Of a DNA stretch of 64,000 bases, positions 1 to 10,400 are shown one piece after another; positions within the stretch are counted from its first letter, which is position 1; each line of letters starts with the position of its first letter. This DNA is from Capitella teleta. Taxonomy: Eukaryota > Annelida > Polychaeta > Capitellidae. The notes below the pieces were generated by a model. That model was not told where the DNA came from. It ran no database searches and worked only from the letters and a program-made list of their open reading frames with translations. The DNA is taken from assembly GCA_000328365.1 (NCBI GenBank), contig KB308638.1:190535-254534 (forward strand). The letters are read 5' to 3'. The translations under genes and the position numbers were made by a program.

Positions 1-2616
1 CGACAGATCTCCAAGATCCAACTCCATTTCCTCAGACGCCAGCTGATCTGCTGCCTGCATGACTTCTTGTATGAGCGCGTCAGTGTCGGTGCTAATGCAC
101 TGTCGAATGACGCTCAGCACTTGCTCTGCATCCATCGCTGAGTCCTGCAGAAGCTCAGCAATGTACTTCTCCATGCAGCACTTGGCTGCATGCAGCAGTT
201 CTGCTTGCAGTGTTTCCCTGCGCCATGCCTTCGCCTCTCTCACGTCCGAGGTGCTGGAGAGAACCATGAGCTTGGCCAGCTGCACGGTCTTCTCCTGTAG
301 GTACGCATGCACCCTGTCTGCAGATTGCTCCTCCTGCAATAAGAGCTGCTTACGCATTGCGGCCACTTGCTGCTGAATGGCTGCTGGCTCAGAACTCTGC
401 AAGTTGGCTTGTAATCGACCGAGCTGAGAGAGCAACTGAGTCTGCAGCATTGCACGGTCAGGCAGTGAGAGAGAGGGACTAGATTCAACCATTTTAAGAT
501 TCAAAGCAGACAGCAGATTCGTACTCTCTGATAAACCACTCAGATGCAAGTTCAATGTTTTTACAGGGAGCACAGAAACCGTGGCATCTGATATCCTTGT
601 TTGCAGTTCTGAAGCTTTCACAAAACGATCAGCTAAGATTTCTGCGTATGTGTCCATGGGTTCAGTGTCAGAGGCGCTTGAGGCCTCCGCGTGAGACACC
701 AAGCGACCAAGCTGCAGCATTTTGTGCTGAGCGTGAGAGATCTGCAGAAGCAGGGAATCCAGGCCACAACATGCGATGCTGCTACGAGAGGCAGAAGAGG
801 CAATCTGGCCAACGATCAGCGCCTCCAGAGCAAGACACTCTGCATAACTCCTCAGCTGACACGATTCACTGATCTGCGTCTGTGGTGTGGACAGCTTCTG
901 CACGAGTGAGCGAACCTTTAGCTCAACATCCTTATCCCTGGAACTCTCAATATCACAGAGAACCTCTTTGAGAGAAGCCAAGCATTCATCCAGTGTTGTC
1001 TGCTGGTCTTCATTTTGCGCCGAGAGATCGCTGATCCTTGCGACTGGTGTTGCCTGACCTTTGCCCTCTTTTGCAACCATCAGTTCCATTTCATTCTCCT
1101 GTAGACGTGCAATGCGACCCTTACAGTCCCTCAGTTTGGCCTCATAGTCAGCAATCATGATCGCACTGGTCGATGTTTCCTGCTTCTCTTCTTCTCCACT
1201 CCGCAGCTTCCGCTCCAAGCGTCGGTTCTTCTTCTCCGTCGTGTCCAACTCTTGGGCCAGTTCCATGACCTTCGCCTCTAAGCGCTGTGCTTGCGTCTCA
1301 CTCGCAGTTTGCATGTTCCTCATTTCATGCTGCAAAGCGTTCACTTGTGAATCCAACCGACTCAACTCAGCGTCCTTTTCCACAATGCTCTCTCTGAGGT
1401 TTCCTTTTTTCCTGCTTTCATCCAACACTTTCTTTAACTGATCCTCTGCTCTGCTCTGAGCGGCTTCTGCATCTTTCAGCTGAGCCATGCGTTCCTTCAG
1501 AAGTTCCTTCATCTCCTCAGCTTCCCTTTCCTTCTGCTGCAAGTTTTCCTGGAGTTGTTGCTGGGTGTCATCAGAGGTCAGCCGCAGAGCTTTCTCCTCA
1601 TCAGTGCCGTCCATCTTTAGACTAAGCTCCTCCTCAAGATCATGGATCCTCCGTTTAGTGGCTTCCAGTTCCTTGCAGACTTTGTCGTGCTTCTTGCGAT
1701 AGTGTTCCCTCTGGCTGTTGGTGCGACTCAGACTGGACAGGAGGCCCTCGTAGTCCTGGTCTTTCTCTGACACAGTGTGCTGCGCCTGTCTCAACTGCTC
1801 CTGCAGCGCTTGCACCGTGGCCTCCAGGGTGTCCTTCTCCTTGCTCAGCGCTTGCACGTTCGCCTCAACCTTCTCCAAATTCTTCTGCTTCTCAATTTGG
1901 CTCTGAAGTTGTTCCCAGCGCTGTTGCTGATCGTGGCAGGTCTGCTTCAGCCGTTGATGCTGCTCTACCTCAGAAGACAGCTCTTCTCCGATGGCATCAA
2001 CTCTGCTGTCGTTCTCAATGAGCTTCTCCTCCAATTGTGAAATCGTTTCATCTTTTTCCCTCAGCAGATCAGCCATGTTGGAGCTGAGTGAGTCAGCCAT
2101 ATTGGACTGTTTCTGTGCCTTCTGCAAATGCTGCTCCAGCGTCTCCAATTGAGCAAGAAGTTCATCGCGTTCCGTTGCTCCCTTCTGCTCACTCTTGGCA
2201 TGTTCCAGTGCGGTGAGCAGCTCTGCGACTTTTGCTTTGAGCTGATTCAGCTCTTCCTCCTGACCAAGACTGCTCCTCAGTCGTTCCTCTACATCTGCCA
2301 GATTCTCCGTCTTCTCTTCTAGATCAACTTCAACCTGCGCCAACTTCTCTTCACTCAACCCAAGGTCATTCTCAAGGTGAGTGATAGCCAACTCCTTCTG
2401 CTGAACCAATTTCTCCAATTTCTCCATTTTCCCCTGAAGCTGCTGTTCATGATCTTTCGCCCTCTTTGCCTCTTGGAGGCTTTCCCTGCGAGCGCTCTCT
2501 GCCCTCGACAGGTCAGCAAGGCAAGCGGTCAGTTTGCTGTCCTTGGTCAATAAATCTTGCTTCTGGGATTGAACTTTCTGCTCAGCATTTGAGATCTGAA
2601 CTTCAAGCTCCTTGAT
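1..2616 (-). CDS. MPRIP: MPRIP exon 13: long coiled-coil exon, open at the left edge
   Basis: From acceptor TTTTTCAG at 2617 the frame starts [18 protein letters not shown] and runs at least 872 codons to base 1. I checked triplets over about the left 1.2 kb and saw no stop. Heptad-like Leu/Glu/Lys/Gln sequence dominates, for example [31 protein letters not shown] and [20 protein letters not shown]. This is the tail that in mammals binds myosin phosphatase and RhoA. Near the left edge the text becomes less regular (residues such as [20 protein letters not shown]) but stays helical and acidic. The conserved C-terminal MPRIP block (VKESEIQYLKQEI in human) is not reached. Confidence 0.85.
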   Translation of the reverse strand, partial: MKELEVQISNAEQKVQSQKQDLLTKDSKLTACLADLSRAESARRESLQEAKRAKDHEQQLQGKMEKLEKLVQQKELAITHLENDLGLSEEKLAQVEVDLEEKTENLADVEERLRSSLGQEEELNQLKAKVAELLTALEHAKSEQKGATERDELLAQLETLEQHLQKAQKQSNMADSLSSNMADLLREKDETISQLEEKLIENDSRVDAIGEELSSEVEQHQRLKQTCHDQQQRWEQLQSQIEKQKNLEKVEANVQALSKEKDTLEATVQALQEQLRQAQHTVSEKDQDYEGLLSSLSRTNSQREHYRKKHDKVCKELEATKRRIHDLEEELSLKMDGTDEEKALRLTSDDTQQQLQENLQQKEREAEEMKELLKERMAQLKDAEAAQSRAEDQLKKVLDESRKKGNLRESIVEKDAELSRLDSQVNALQHEMRNMQTASETQAQRLEAKVMELAQELDTTEKKNRRLERKLRSGEEEKQETSTSAIMIADYEAKLRDCKGRIARLQENEMELMVAKEGKGQATPVARISDLSAQNEDQQTTLDECLASLKEVLCDIESSRDKDVELKVRSLVQKLSTPQTQISESCQLRSYAECLALEALIVGQIASSASRSSIACCGLDSLLLQISHAQHKMLQLGRLVSHAEASSASDTEPMDTYAEILADRFVKASELQTRISDATVSVLPVKTLNLHLSGLSESTNLLSALNLKMVESSPSLSLPDRAMLQTQLLSQLGRLQANLQSSEPAAIQQQVAAMRKQLLLQEEQSADRVHAYLQEKTVQLAKLMVLSSTSDVREAKAWRRETLQAELLHAAKCCMEKYIAELLQDSAMDAEQVLSVIRQCISTDTDALIQEVMQAADQLASEEMELDLGDLS

Positions 2617-5600
2617 CTGAAAAACGTTTGTACTGAGTGACGTCTGAAGCATTGAGCAGTGATTACCTTCAGCTGAAGTGGATGCGCAGAGGACGTAGAT
2701 TGCTCTGACATCATGGAAGCAGCGGAGATCGTGCGTTCTTTGGACCTCTGAAGAATAACAAAGAGATAATGAAGGATTGTAGAAGATGAATCAAAGGAGA
2801 GCTGAAAGCAAAGCAAGCAGACTTACTCTCAGGCTGTCTTCCCCCTCAGAGGACGACCGGTTATCCAGATCAAAGCAGAACACTTCAGCTGCATGCCCCT
2901 AAACAGCCAAGCAAGCAGTGCAAAGCGGTCACTCTGAAGCAGCACTCACCTGTCTCCATGCGTCTGCCTTTGCGCTGGCACTGGATGTGATCAGATCCGG
3001 GGGCTGACTCATCATCAGCTCCTTCTCCGGGGGAGGGGAGCGCGGTCGGGGTGATTTGGCGCGTGTTCTGTCTTTGATCTTGGCGCTCGGTGCTCTGTAG
3101 TGACCGGGCGATCGTGGCTCACTGGTCTTGCGTCCGATACTGGACAACCGTAGACGTGGGCTGGTGGCCGCTGGGCTTGACCACCCAGAATGGTCATCGG
3201 AAGAGGTGGTTTCTTTGGATTCAAACCTCTCCTGATGGGGAACCTTGTGCTGCTGTACAAATTCAGAGATTGACTTGCGATGGATTCTGCGGATGTTGTG
3301 TTCCACATGGTCCAGCTCCTTCTCCTGCTGAGCTGTCAGCTGAATTTGCTGCTCTCCGTCTTCCAAGAAGTCAGCTGCGTTTGGGACGTAGGGTTCAGAA
3401 GAGGAGGGAGGGGGCTGGGAGGGGGCTTGATCTGGGTCACTTTGGAAGGGCCACGTACAGGTCGTGGTGTGGCGATCGCGAGATCCTCGTGAGTCTTCCC
3501 TGCCTTCCTTCATCCGACTGCGACGTGATGAAGCGTACAATGTCTTCTCATCACCAGAGTCAGTTGGGCCGTTGTCAAGACCGGGCATTGAAGTGTAGCG
3601 CCTGGACCGGCGTGGTTCTCTCTGAGACTGAGAAGCAGAGGATTGCTGGACGCACTTCTCAAGGGCTTTGATCCAATTTTGGCGAATGCCTGCTGTCATA
3701 GCCGACAGCAAGTACTCTTCATTGTTGACCTGTGTACATAAGGAACTGTGGTGATTTGGTGACAAAAGTGAGTAGCTAACCTTGAGTTTGAAGCCGTAGT
3801 TGCGACTTGTGTCGTCAGAACAAACGGAGCAACCCGCGCTGAGGTCGATTGTCTGTTGGGGAGTCCCTGTGTCTTCAGCTGCTGAGTCAGCAAAACACAC
3901 CAAAGACGTCCCACTCAGCACAAACCAATGCTTCGTCCAATCCTAGCCAGCAATTTCAAGATTATGAGAGTCAAATATAAATAAAATTTTACCTTATCAG
4001 ACAAGCCTCTTTGCACAAGCCAACCTTTCTTTATGTAAGTCAAATCCTGTGAAATGAGAAACTATTTTGTATTTTGGATGAGCCAAAGAAAATAACTCAC
4101 ATCAGGTATGGAACTTTGCACAACGTCCATACTTTTGGCCATCTGTGGATTCACAAGAGTTGAAAGTAGGCTCAATGCATGAAATCATTAAACCAAACAG
4201 CCCATGCAATTATGAAGTGCTATGTACTACCGTTATATGCTATGTGAAGGTGATGCTTAGCTAACCTTAAGCTCATCTGTTTCATTCTTGTGCTGTCCGT
4301 TCAGTACTTGTGTGTCTGAACTACGGCTGCGGGCAGTCGCAGGAACTGACGATGATCGTTTAGCTGCGGTTCCTTGCAGCTTCCTGCGAATACGGTCACG
4401 GGCGTTGGAGGCTTGTGTGGCAGGAGGATCGTCTAGCGCAAAGGGCTCGGTCAGACGTCTCTGGTGGAGCGTGGTGTCACGGGGTGGGGGTGCATCCATG
4501 CTGCGGCTCCTTGGATAGTTGGCTCCCATGACATAGTCGCCAATGGACTTGCTCTGGGGAAGACCAGCCAGTTTCAGGTAGCGTGCATTTTTAGGCTGAG
4601 GAGCCTTTGGTTCAGGGTTCACAAGAGATTCAAACAGGGTCTTTGGAGTGCCACCACCACTGAGCTTCATCGTGCTGCTATGTACACCAGGGTGCGCAAC
4701 CCCCCCGCCACTCACCCCGGCACTGTCGGTGTGGTCGCTGTCTATCTCATGCAGACTGTGGCTCTTCTTCAGAGCCTCCTTCTGGTTATGATCGTCTTTG
4801 CGTTTCAGTGCTCGGATGCCGCGGTACTGGGCGGCTGGGGCGCTGGACGAGGATGACTCCAGATTGAAATCACTGACGCTACGAATATACGGAGGCGCAG
4901 AGGCTGGAGACTGAGATGGGTACGGGGCTTTGGATGAAGTGACCGCTACATAAAGACCTCGTTCTCCATTCATCTGAGAACCATTAAGAGAGATGTCAGA
5001 GAGGATTGAGTTAAGAGGTGTTCTTTCATGACATAACAGCAGCTTATGGCTTCAGCAGCTCACCTGTGGATCTGGAGGCAGAGTGGTGCCATGGAATGTG
5101 GGCGCCCTTTTATGCTTACTCTTATTGCTGCGTGGGTACATGGCCAAGATGTCCAGCCACCTGAATCACAACAAACACATGCGTACGCCACCCAGGGAGC
5201 AACTAGAGACTGACCTTGTTGTCTCATCTTTTGTTGTGCCTTTCATGTACGTGAATTCCCCGGAAGGAGACTTCACAGCGATGGAGTTGGGGTGGCCGGT
5301 GAACGGCTCTGCATCGCAAACGTCTGCACAAACGTTCATGTCGATGGTTCCCTGGGGTACGGTGTGAACCTGCAGTTGTATGATGCATTGGGTCATGTGA
5401 TGTGTTACATAACACGAATACAATCAACGTAATCAGATCGTTGTAATAAACTCAAATTATACAAAGATACTTGCAGAGATGTATTGAAATTTCATTTCAT
5501 TGTGTGTACTGTTATAGAATCCAACTAATTGAGAAGCAATTTTAAGATCACTGAGAGTTACCAGCAGAAAAGCCACACAGCGAGAATTTATTAGCTTTTT

Positions 5601-7407
5601 CAACAAATGTTACGTCAGCATAACCCACTACCACGACTGAGGGGGCCATTCAGAGATTGCATATGATCTGCATTTAAGGGAGATGAAAGAGAAGAACAGC
5701 GTCATAAAATCAGCTTATGTTTAAAAAAGACGACCTCTAAATGGCATCATTCAGGTCAGAAGCGGCCTAAAGACCTCCACTATAGTCCACAGAGATCCCA
5801 CACAATTATATTTACTCTTTCCTATTGCTGAGCAGTGAGGGTGAACATTGCATCATACAATAATATCAAATAAATCAACATGTAGGCATTTATTTTTTAG
5901 AATGACTTTGACTGTAATTTAGTGAGCAACCCAATTAAGCAGATTACATGTATATGTGTAGAGGTATCAAATTGCACAAGGACTTTTATATAAACAAGGA
6001 AAAAAAGGCAAGTTCTCACACGAGTAACTAGTTAAAACTGCATCACATTATTGGCAAACGTAAAGGTAATAAATCTATAGAAAACACTTTTTACTGTTTA
6101 TTAACATGCACAATCATTCCGCGGATAGTTTACTTTGGCTTGGGCAAAAATAACTCTTTTTGCAGCTGGGTCTCACTAACTTTGAGTGTGGTATAATGAC
6201 GGAAGAATAATTATTTTTTAATTGCATCTCATTAACATAAAATGTCCATCCCATGGCACTTAAAGAGTGAAAAAAAAAAAAAAATGCCCAACCAATAAAA
6301 GCATTCAGTTCACGTACTCCCAAGATATCATTTTACAGAACTTTGAAAAATACATTAAAATAAAATGCAATCATGGGTTCTTTCATTAACGTGTTGTGAA
6401 TTTTATATTCCAAACAGCCTGAGGCGAAATACCTCCAATAGCGATGATTTTTGAGTCTTAAGAATAACACAGAGGCTTCATAAAAGTGACGCAGGGTATA
6501 ATCCCATTCACTCAAGTGGAAATTCATTCACTCACATTTTCATCGACTGAGTAAGTGAGTTCGCCGTCATCGTAGAGCACAAAGAACCTCCGTTGCCATC
6601 TCTGAAATCAAGCGAAATGATTCATGACAAGGTGATAAGACCATAAGGAAGAGGCACACCTTAGTTCTGTCCAGGGGACTCGAGAAATCGAAGGAGTCCG
6701 GAGCGACGAAAAGATAACTGCATTTGGAGATCTTGCGAGTCGCCTGCAAATATAGAAATATAGGCATCTGAGTTAGACAACGATCTCTCCTGCAGAGTGC
6801 ACACGACTGAATGGTAAATATGTGGACAAGAGTGCTTAATCAATAAGACAAACGGCTTGCATTGAATAATTGATTACAATTCATAATTCAAATATAATGT
6901 TGTGTGAGTACTTTTACAATTAAATAACATAAATTCAGAGGCATGAGATGTGTATCGTCAGTAATCGAGCACCGTAAGCGGAGTTTCTCTTTGCAATTCA
7001 TGCAGTCTTCATCAGTTCTTACACAGTCAACATGGGAGTGAAAATTACATGGAATGATAAATGACCGTCCAGCAAAATTTCGCAAATAGGAAGAAAAGAA
7101 GGTCAATGAACTCCACGTCGATGCGATTGATGACCGTGGCTCAGATTCAGCTCAAAAGGCCAATCTCATTTTAGGATAACGATCGTCATGACAATAATTC
7201 ACAAGACGTCAGTATTACATCATAAACAAGTAACTTAGTAAGGGTGGCGTATGAACTATGAACCCAAGGCGATTGCTGAGTGTCACTCACTTTATTGCAC
7301 TCCAGGGCAGCGGCCGAGTGCAGCTCCTTGGGCTTGAAGCAGTGTTGGCATTTGGACTTGTCAAAAATGTTCGCCTCAAACTTGAGGCACCTGGACAGGC
7401 CCGTCAT
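1..7407 (-). CDS. MPRIP: MPRIP / outspread homologue (myosin phosphatase Rho-interacting protein), C terminus cut by the window edge
   Basis: In mammals this actin-associated scaffold brings RhoA and myosin light-chain phosphatase to stress fibres; the Drosophila relative is outspread. Thirteen coding exons on the minus strand: 7407-7291, 6743-6660, 6601-6536, 5369-5215, 5160-5064, 4973-4266, 4142-4101, 4046-3993, 3942-3781, 3729-2950, 2898-2827, 2747-2667 and 2616-1. They join in frame with GT-AG introns to 1678 codons, still open at base 1. The N terminus ([20 protein letters not shown]) closely matches the start of vertebrate MPRIP (CRKFQANIFNKSKCQNCFKP). PH domains lie near residues 43-157 and 424-520, as in human MPRIP (about 44-152 and 387-483), followed by a long coiled coil. 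The start is the ATG at 7407, just inside the exon that begins at 7422. The coiled coil already exceeds the canonical human isoform, so a long outspread-like form is likely. The C-terminal end is not in the window. Confidence 0.9.
2667..3729 (-). CDS. MPRIP: MPRIP exons 10-12: Ser/Arg-rich region leading into the coiled coil
   Basis: Exon 10 (260 codons, 3729-2950) finishes the second PH helix and continues as a basic, Ser/Pro/Arg-rich tail with [27 protein letters not shown] and [15 protein letters not shown]. In its middle ([20 protein letters not shown]) it resembles the short pre-coil helix of the family. Exon 11 (24 codons, 2898-2827) and exon 12 (27 codons, 2747-2667) are acidic and serine-rich. 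The introns around them are 51, 79 and 50 nt. All junctions are in phase 0. Confidence 0.85.
3655..4142 (-). CDS. MPRIP: MPRIP exons 7-10 (start): second PH domain
   Basis: Exons of 14, 18 and 54 codons followed by the start of exon 10 encode the second PH domain: [18 protein letters not shown], then [20 protein letters not shown], then [18 protein letters not shown] and finally [20 protein letters not shown]. Human MPRIP has the near-identical [28 protein letters not shown]. The three introns inside the domain are very short: 54 nt (4047-4100), 50 nt (3943-3992) and 51 nt (3730-3780). The 51-nt intron has no in-frame stop, so retention would only add 17 residues inside the PH fold. The family role is membrane or protein docking. 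Confidence 0.9.
4266..4973 (-). CDS. MPRIP: MPRIP exon 6: disordered Ser/Pro linker between the PH domains
   Basis: An in-frame exon of 236 codons (residues 174-409) with acceptor TTCTCAG at 4974 and donor AAG-GTTAGC at 4266. It is rich in Ser, Pro, Arg and Lys with no globular fold, and has short basic-serine patches such as [20 protein letters not shown] and [16 protein letters not shown]. These resemble basophilic kinase and 14-3-3 sites, as in the human inter-PH linker. The following intron is 123 nt. The function of the linker is inferred from family position only. Confidence 0.85.
5064..7407 (-). CDS. MPRIP: MPRIP exons 1-5: N-terminal cysteine motif and first PH domain
   Basis: Exon 1 (39 codons) carries the family signature [17 protein letters not shown] with its CxxC pair. 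Exon 2 (28 codons) opens the PH fold with [19 protein letters not shown]. Exon 3 (22 codons) has [20 protein letters not shown], the WxxRFFVL core of PH strands 2-4. Exon 4 has [20 protein letters not shown], aligning with LPQGTINMNQCTDVVDGEGR of human MPRIP. Exon 5 supplies the C-terminal helix ([19 protein letters not shown]). Intervening introns are 547, 58, 1166 and 54 nt. Exon 4 ends in phase 2 and exon 5 restores the Arg-Trp codons, which supports the junction. In mammals this PH region contributes to F-actin association. Confidence 0.9.
5370..6535 (-). other. MPRIP intron 3, no feature seen
   Basis: This is the largest MPRIP intron in the window (1166 nt), with donor AAT-GTGAGTG at 6536 and an acceptor reading CAACTGCAG at 5370. 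It is AT-rich with an A15 run near 6270. I see no repeat family or coding similarity in it. The 547-nt intron at 6744-7290 is likewise featureless. Confidence 0.6.
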
Positions 7408-7422
7408 GCTGTGGACTCACAT
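7408..7422 (-). promoter_or_regulatory. MPRIP: 5' UTR tail of MPRIP with a start-stop upstream ORF
   Basis: The acceptor TTTGCAG just above 7422 means the first coding exon begins 15 nt before the main ATG, so an upstream non-coding exon should exist. I could not identify it. The exon begins ATGTGA, a start codon followed at once by a stop, placed 15 nt ahead of the real start. Start-stop elements can stall ribosomes. Use here is inference and depends on whether the transcript really begins upstream. Confidence 0.45.
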
Positions 7423-10400
7423 CTGCAAACGAATCATGAGCTATAACAGATACTACAGAGTACACATCTAAGAGAAGCGCCGACTGTCTTACCAGCATGG
7501 AATAAATGAAAACCGTAGAATTCGAATTTAAACCCTCAGCATATAGTCATTAAACACAAATGCCCCACACTTGGTAATGGGGACCCGATAGCGATCTGAT
7601 CAAAAGGTGTAAGATGCAGGTAAAGAGTAGGACGTCTGGCCGTTTGTGTTCGGGGTAAAAGGGAGCTGAATGCATTGAAGAAACGAGGCGGAGCGGAACA
7701 TCTAGCCACGTTTAATGAAATTAGGGAGAAAGGAAAAAAATACACGCGTCTTTTTTCCAATCAAAGGACTCTGAAGGAAAACAGCAGGCGAGGACGACGC
7801 TCTCATTGGAAACAGACTCAATTGGAAGAAAAAAATGTGTCCTTTAACGAAGCACAGGGGGGGGGGGGGGCTTCCTCTACTTCATTACGCACAGCATCAT
7901 TAATATCATAAATATGCCCCAGCCCTCATAAAACGAGTGTTACGAACTTACGATTCGCTTGTGCATACATTATAGGCAATAACATTGCTAAGTGATCACA
8001 TAACTGATACACACACCGAATATAGAGAGAAGATACAAAGAATATAACTCATAAATAATAAATCCAATCCAAAGTGAACGCTGACTTATATCCCCACTTT
8101 CTTCGATTACATAACACAATATAAAAAAAAATGAGAGCAAATCGAATAAGGACAGCAAGCACTTTATCCAACAGAAGCCATCCACGCACTGGCCCCAAAT
8201 CTATTTAATCAGACGACTAAATAATAATATACAGCGTTTAACCGACGCGAAGCCGAAACGAGAATCAGACGAAACACGTCAACACAGACAAGTCTTCTTT
8301 CACAAAAGAAAAGTTGAAAGAATTTTCTACAACAAGAGGTCAGCGCTTAATAATACACTGGTCAATCAGGCATGAATGGTCAGTGTCGGAGGTTGAATGC
8401 GGGTCTGGTGTGGGGGCAACAGAATAAAATGAAATGCAAGCTGTATTGTGAAAAGGCCTGATTGAAGAGGAGGATGACAAGGAATTCACCCATCATGCTC
8501 ACAATTGATGATTCACTTCCCGAGAAAACAGACTTGAATAATATTATGCTATGTTTAGATCGATTTGCAGTCTCAATGGATGCTGGAGAGTTCCATTTAC
8601 TTTCTCAAGTTTCTTTACTAGAAATAATGTTGATATAAAGTTTGTGTCACCGGTGATTTCAGCGTTGGATTTCTTGTTGTATTCTGTTTGTTTTTCTTTT
8701 GCTGAGTGAATGTTGATACTATAAACGTTGCATTAGAATACCAGAAATCTAGGATGCCGATTGCTGAATATATGAGCGAATGCAGTGTGATTGTTAATGA
8801 TTCGCTGTGTATCTCTGGGACTATTACACAGGAGGTAATTGTACCTGTATTCAGCATTGTACCAGGCATTCACGAATTCTCTACCAGTACTATATGAACA
8901 AGGATGTGGCTAATTTGACTATTTCACCAATTTGTAACTTATTAAATATTAGGCACACAGAAAGATAGAACCTGGGTTAACGTAAATATTACATGGTAAC
9001 TGTGCCAATTTCAAGTTATTAATAGGAACCGAATAAGCACAACACATGGCTCAACAGTTGGGAGATACAATTTACATGAAAACCATTTGGAAAAAAAGCC
9101 AACTAGCACAAGTGACGCAACGATTGATTATAGCAGCAAAAATACCGGACATACTAACAGCACTGCAATCTGATCATACTCAACGCTCAAATAACCAGAG
9201 TTCATTGAACCCTCGATTCTCCTTTGGTATTAAGACAGTTGTAAATGAATCAAACCATCACACAATTAAATCCAAGCAATCCGATCAATGAAAGTTCAAC
9301 TCAAAACCGATTCAGCAGTAATTATAAATTTATGACACAGCTCAGTGGGTGTATCGCACGGTATTCTCATTAAAAGTAATTTGATCCAAACTATTCTGCC
9401 TGGAGATATGCCTGAACTCTTGGCTGTCGCTTGTACGAGAAACAAAAGGTTTCTGCGCTGAGAAAAAGGGAGCCTTGAGGAGATGTTGCCAAAACACGAG
9501 TACGGTGAGATTAACTCTCCTCCTGAGTCAGAAGTCTAAGCATAGAGCACACCACAATAAAATTCATAATGGAGAGGGAAAAAATCAGCTGAAATTACTT
9601 CCTAAGGTGAAAGATTATTTTGATTGAAAGAACAGGTTATTGAAAAGCGATGAAAGGTTGAGTAGTGAAAAAAGTTCTCAAGTGGCAAAAAAAACCACCG
9701 GAATTATCAATAACGCCATAAAGGAGAATTATTTGTGATCGCTGCTAAGATCAAGAGTCAACACTCGAAATTGTGAAGTTTCCTGTTAGAGATTTGTGTT
9801 TGATACGAGAAGGAAATAATTATGATTCATGAATGGCTACAGGGCTTAACTCCTTACGCGAAAGATACTATATAGTACATAGTTATGATTATTGATTAAT
9901 TAATGCATCTTACATATCGTTATCAGAGGTTAACTTGATTATTTTATGAAGGGACAGTCTATATTTTACTACATATTACGGTGCATAACCAATTATGGTA
10001 ACTTCAAAAGAATGCATTGCTATTTCATTTGAATCCGGTTGATTCCTTTCATAAATGGTAGATGCAGTATTACTCATACAGTACTTCAAAGTTTGTTTTT
10101 TCATTAAATTCTGATAAGGACTCTGTAAGAACTTTAAAAGATCAGCTGTCAGCCGATTCACTTCAAATCTACACACTATATGCATCCAACTTGACACAAA
10201 CATTATGCACTCAGCTTCATGAATATCTGGTTAAGAACAACCGCACAAATGATCAAACTAAATTATTTTATAAGAAATCAGAATTATCCTATACATTCCA
10301 AGATGTGAATAACAAACAGTCAGTATTTCGGCTACCCACCTGACAGTGGAGAAGCGTGGAAATTACCCCCTTTGCTGGTAATCTAAATCATTACTAATCA

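Noticed and set aside
59-2322. Plus-strand frames rich in Leu/Ser/Cys opposite the MPRIP coil
   Set aside because: They are the antisense of the coiled-coil exon (Gln/Glu/Lys codons read as Leu/Phe/Ser).
2929-3921. A continuous 330-codon minus-strand frame through the second PH domain
   Set aside because: It is two MPRIP exons read through the 51-nt intron at 3730-3780. Human MPRIP has no insert at that point, so I treat it as an intron.
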